Below are positions 5,978 through 8,052 of a DNA stretch of 8,052 bases, one piece after another. The stretch lies in contig JAEUJG010000066.1 of NCBI GenBank assembly GCA_016794765.1, positions 1 to 8,052 on the forward strand, written 5' to 3'. Under the pieces are notes generated by a model. That model had not been told where the DNA came from. It saw nothing but the letters and a program-made list of their open reading frames with translations, and did not search any database. A program made the position numbers and the translations under genes. The stretch is from Spirochaetaceae bacterium. Its GTDB lineage: Bacteria > Spirochaetota > Spirochaetia > Treponematales > Rectinemataceae. Within the stretch, counting starts at the first letter, position 1; each line of letters begins with the position of its first letter.

Positions 5978-5986
5978 GCGCGCGCT

Positions 5987-6325
5987 TCAGCAGCAGCCGC
6001 GGGAGGGATCGGCGCGCTTGGCGCTCGGCCCTTCCTCGTCGTGATCGCAGCCGCAATCGCAGGAGGGCGCCGTGCCGCGGATGAGGCCGTTTATGACGGC
6101 GGCGGCGCAACCGACCCCGGCCTTGACCGAAAGGGCGCCGGTCGGGCAGTTCCCGGCGCAGGCTCCGCATTCCATGCAGGATTCGCGGTGGGCGATCCGC
6201 GCCTTGCCCGCCTCGAGCGAAAAGACGCCGTGGGGGCAGAGCTCCAGGCAGGCTCCGCAGCCCACGCAGGCCGCCGCGTCCAGGGCGAGGCTCGCGCCGT
6301 TGTTCAGGTAGCTCCAGCGTCGCAT
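5987..6325 (-). CDS. hgcB: HgcB, ferredoxin-like partner in mercury methylation
   Basis: Small 2[4Fe-4S] protein that donates electrons to the corrinoid of HgcA and probably helps deliver Hg(II) or remove methylmercury. Its 112 residues hold cluster motif 1 CVGCGACLELCP (Cys20, 23, 26, 30) and motif 2 CMECGACAGNCP (Cys50, 53, 56, 60). Next comes VKAGVGCAAAVINGLIRG, with Cys73 at the position of the functionally important Cys73 of Pseudodesulfovibrio mercurii ND132 HgcB. The protein ends in Cys111-Cys112, the family's terminal thiol pair. Unusually, the tail is longer than the 95-residue ND132 protein and has an extra CDCGC (89-93) followed by acidic residues. The ATG at 6325 has GGGAGG (6337-6332) 6 bases upstream, directly against the hgcA stop; the 12-base gap suggests translational coupling. 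CMECGAC, the tail cysteines and the hgcA neighbour exclude an ordinary ferredoxin. Confidence 0.95.
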   Translation of the reverse strand: MRRWSYLNNGASLALDAAACVGCGACLELCPHGVFSLEAGKARIAHRESCMECGACAGNCPTGALSVKAGVGCAAAVINGLIRGTAPSCDCGCDHDEEGPSAKRADPSRGCC

Positions 6326-6337
6326 GTTCCGCCTCCC

Positions 6338-7444
6338 TTATCCAAAAAGGCGCGCCGCGGCGCCGAGGCCCAGTCCGGCCGCCAAGGCGAGCGCCTGCGG
6401 TAGGAGGGAGCCGCGCACCTCGCGCTCGGCGCCCGTGGGCGAGGTGATCGCGCTCGCCCCCGTGTAGTTCATGCCGAGGAAGGAGGCGACGGCCGCGCCG
6501 ACCAGGCCAAAGGCCGCCCCGGCGAGGGGCGCTTGGCCGGCGGCCAGCGCCGCGCCGAGGCCCCAGGCGGCGCCGAGCAGGGCTCCCTTGACGGCAAAGC
6601 GCCGGCTCGGGAGAAGGGGCAGGAGGGCCGCGAAGCCGAAGGTCGCCAGGGGCCAGAGACCGAGAAGGGGCGGGAAGGCGCGGAGGAAACGCCCGCCGTA
6701 GCCGGAGCCTCCCGGCAGCGCGAAAAGGGCCGCCGCGGCGAAGGCGGCGGGAGCGAGGGGCCAGGCCTGGACGAACTCGACGGGGGCTACGGCCAGTCGC
6801 TCGCCGAGGCCGAAGGGCACGCGGCGCATCGCCTCGGTCTTCCGCTTGCCCGCGTTCAGGTAGGCTTGGATGTCCCTGGCCTGGACGGGCCCCCATTGGA
6901 CCACAAAGCCCGAGCGCCGCGCCAGCTCCGGCGCGGAGACGCCGGGCGCCCCGAGCTGGGGCAGGACGAGGCGGCGATGGGAAACAAGCTCCTCGAGCCT
7001 GAGGGCGCGGAGCTTGGCGAGGAGTTCTTCCGTGCCGAAGCTGCCCTTGCCGGCGGCGCACCACACGTTGACGCCGCGCGTGTCGAGGACGAGGATCCAG
7101 CCGGAGAGCCCCGCCAGGGCCTCGCGGAGCCGGTCAAAGCTCAGCTTGTAGTTCGCCGTGACGAAGACCTCGCTCCCCGGCTCGGGCAGGCCGACGGCGT
7201 AGAGGCCCGGCGGGACCGAGTAGCGCATCCGCCCGAGGTTCCAGCGCGCGCCCCAGCCGCCCAGGCGGTCGGCCGCCGCGAGCCGGGTCCGCGCCCGGGG
7301 GATGGCGCGTCCGGCCGCCTCGACGTATCCGTCGAGATAGGCCTGTTCAAAGGCGGGGAGTCGCTTGAAGCCGGCCAGCGAGTCCCGCGGGTCGGGAATC
7401 TTCTTGAAGCGCGGCGCCGGTCGTATCGTCGGTGTATCCTGCAT
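6338..7444 (-). CDS. hgcA: HgcA, membrane-bound corrinoid protein for mercury methylation
   Basis: Transfers a methyl group from its cobalamin-type cofactor to Hg(II), making methylmercury; the corrinoid is thought to be remethylated from the reductive acetyl-CoA (methyl-tetrahydrofolate) pathway. The 368 residues comprise a soluble corrinoid-binding domain related to the CFeSP large subunit, then five hydrophobic segments (about 224-243, 257-279, 284-303, 307-326, 348-366). The diagnostic cap-helix motif NVWCAAGK is at 126-133, with Cys129 equivalent to the cobalt-ligand Cys93 of strain ND132. Also typical are GRMRYSVPPGLYAVG (71-85), VFVTANYKLSFD (93-104) and, near the end, FLGMNYTGASAITSPTGAEREVR. 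The ATG at 7444 is preferred although its ribosome site is weak (GGGAAAG). A TTG at 7516 in the same frame would add 24 unlikely residues. The gene is 75 bases after the permease and 12 before hgcB, so one transcript is likely. Confidence 0.96.
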   Translation of the reverse strand: MQDTPTIRPAPRFKKIPDPRDSLAGFKRLPAFEQAYLDGYVEAAGRAIPRARTRLAAADRLGGWGARWNLGRMRYSVPPGLYAVGLPEPGSEVFVTANYKLSFDRLREALAGLSGWILVLDTRGVNVWCAAGKGSFGTEELLAKLRALRLEELVSHRRLVLPQLGAPGVSAPELARRSGFVVQWGPVQARDIQAYLNAGKRKTEAMRRVPFGLGERLAVAPVEFVQAWPLAPAAFAAAALFALPGGSGYGGRFLRAFPPLLGLWPLATFGFAALLPLLPSRRFAVKGALLGAAWGLGAALAAGQAPLAGAAFGLVGAAVASFLGMNYTGASAITSPTGAEREVRGSLLPQALALAAGLGLGAAARLFG

Positions 7445-7519
7445 GGCTTTCCCGGGATTTAAGATAGCGCCGCGCGGGGGACTCAAGCTAGGGCCTCGGG
7501 CTTCGCCCCGGGCCAAGCC

Positions 7520-8052
7520 TCAGGCCAGGGCTCCGAAGCCGAGGCCGGCCAGGGTGGAAAGACCGACCACGAGGCCCACGTAGACCAGGGTTTTCCTCCA
7601 GCCGAGCTCGCCCGAGATGACGAGGATGGAAGGCAGGGAAAGGCTCGGGCCGGCGAGAAGAAGGGCAAGGGCGGGGCCCTGGCCCATTCCCGCGCCCAGG
7701 AGGCCCTGGACGATGGGGATCTCGGTGAGCGTGGCGAAATACATGAGGGCGCCGGAGAAGGCCGCGAAGAAGTTGGCGCCGAGCGAATTGCCGCCGAGGA
7801 GGCCCGCGATCCAGGCGTTCGGGATGAGGCCGTCGTGGCCCGGGCGCCCCAAGAGGAAGCCCGAGAGAAGGACACCGCCGAAGAGAAGGGGCAGGATCTG
7901 GAGGCCGAAGTCCCGCGTCGCGACGACCCATTCGAGGCGCTCGTCCCGGTCGAACCAGCGGACAAGGGCGTAGGCGAGGAGGAGGGCGAAGGCGCCCGCG
8001 ATCCACCACTTGGCCGCGAAGACCGCGTCCCAAATCGCGCTGCCGCCGCTGG
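7520..8052 (-). CDS. Permease of the ArsP_1/DUF318 family (5' end outside window)
   Basis: C-terminal 176 residues of a polytopic membrane protein; the frame is open to the window edge, so the start lies beyond 8052. Hydrophobic segments include WWIAGAFALLLAYALV, then a charged loop (RWFDRDERLEW), LPLLFGGVLLSGFLLG, and a conserved core with GGNSLGANFFAAFSGALMYF, ATLTEIPIVQGLLGAGMG and ALALLLAGPSLSLPSIL, ending with a last helix and a TGA stop. This pattern matches the predicted-permease family that includes ArsP, the methylarsenite exporter described in Campylobacter; other members are linked to metal efflux or remain unassigned. No cysteine occurs in the visible part, so substrate cannot be read from metal-ligand residues. 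It sits directly upstream of hgcA on the same strand. Its role in arsenic or mercury handling is inference from context. Confidence 0.8.
   Translation of the reverse strand, partial: SGGSAIWDAVFAAKWWIAGAFALLLAYALVRWFDRDERLEWVVATRDFGLQILPLLFGGVLLSGFLLGRPGHDGLIPNAWIAGLLGGNSLGANFFAAFSGALMYFATLTEIPIVQGLLGAGMGQGPALALLLAGPSLSLPSILVISGELGWRKTLVYVGLVVGLSTLAGLGFGALA

Noticed and set aside
5844..7064. A 406-codon minus-strand open frame spanning the hgcB-prfC spacer, hgcB and part of hgcA.
   Set aside because: It is Arg/Pro/Gly-rich and out of frame with hgcA and hgcB, which carry diagnostic motifs in their own frames.
6338..7444. HgcA as a CFeSP large subunit (CdhD/AcsC) of acetyl-CoA synthesis.
   Set aside because: That subunit lacks the NVWCAAGK cysteine ligand and the five C-terminal membrane helices seen here, and it is not paired with a small CMECGAC ferredoxin.
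7457..7486. An hgcA promoter TTGAGT-N18-TTAAAT on the minus strand.
   Set aside because: Both boxes match only 4/6 and transcription would begin about six bases before the ATG, leaving no room for a ribosome site; co-transcription with the permease is simpler.
7445..7516. A longer HgcA starting at TTG 7516.
   Set aside because: The start would nearly abut the permease stop, uses a rare codon and adds residues not resembling HgcA; the ATG at 7444 fits better despite a poor ribosome site.
7441..7519. Control of hgcAB by the same ArsR through an operator in front of hgcA.
   Set aside because: No TTGGC-N6-GCCAA copy is visible in the permease-hgcA gap. The permease promoter lies outside the window, so indirect control cannot be excluded.

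Overview
The window is GC-rich bacterial chromosome carrying eight genes: two incomplete at the window edges and six complete. Codon choice is strongly G/C-ending throughout. The gene set (replicative helicase, RF3, arsenic detoxification, mercury-methylation pair) points to an anaerobic or microaerobic bacterium. The sequence alone does not settle the phylum; hgcAB is scattered across many anaerobic lineages.

Layout. (1) 1-1472, plus strand: the C-terminal four-fifths of the replicative helicase DnaB, then a small ComFB-family protein that seems to have its own promoter inside the end of dnaB. (2) 1473-1605: a convergent junction filled with 8-bp repeat units of the form CACNNAGG in both orientations. 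(3) 1606-4137: an arsenic-resistance cluster. The efflux pump acr3 and a rhodanese-like/arsenate reductase fusion run leftwards, and arsR runs rightwards. The acr3-arsR intergenic region holds two perfect copies of TTGGC-N6-GCCAA placed over the promoters. (4) 4138-5806: a strong hairpin, then prfC (release factor 3) on the minus strand. (5) 5987-8052, minus strand: the 3' part of an ArsP_1/DUF318-type permease, then hgcA and hgcB, then a very GC-rich spacer before prfC.

The main discovery is hgcAB. The 368-residue HgcA has the cap-helix motif NVWCAAGK with the corrinoid-ligand cysteine, followed by five predicted membrane helices. The adjacent 112-residue HgcB has two [4Fe-4S] motifs (the second beginning CMECGAC), a Cys at position 73 and a terminal Cys-Cys pair. 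This is the known pair needed for microbial production of methylmercury, so the system is not new. Its setting is notable: it lies directly downstream of a permease of a family that includes methylarsenite exporters, and about 2 kb from a complete arsR/acr3/arsC cluster.

How the genes may work together: ArsR would release the divergent operator when arsenite binds. The fusion protein would reduce arsenate to arsenite and Acr3 would export it. HgcA would pass a methyl group from its corrinoid to Hg(II), with HgcB supplying electrons and probably handling mercury through its tail cysteines. Whether the permease exports a methylated metalloid, or relates to mercury at all, is inference from position.
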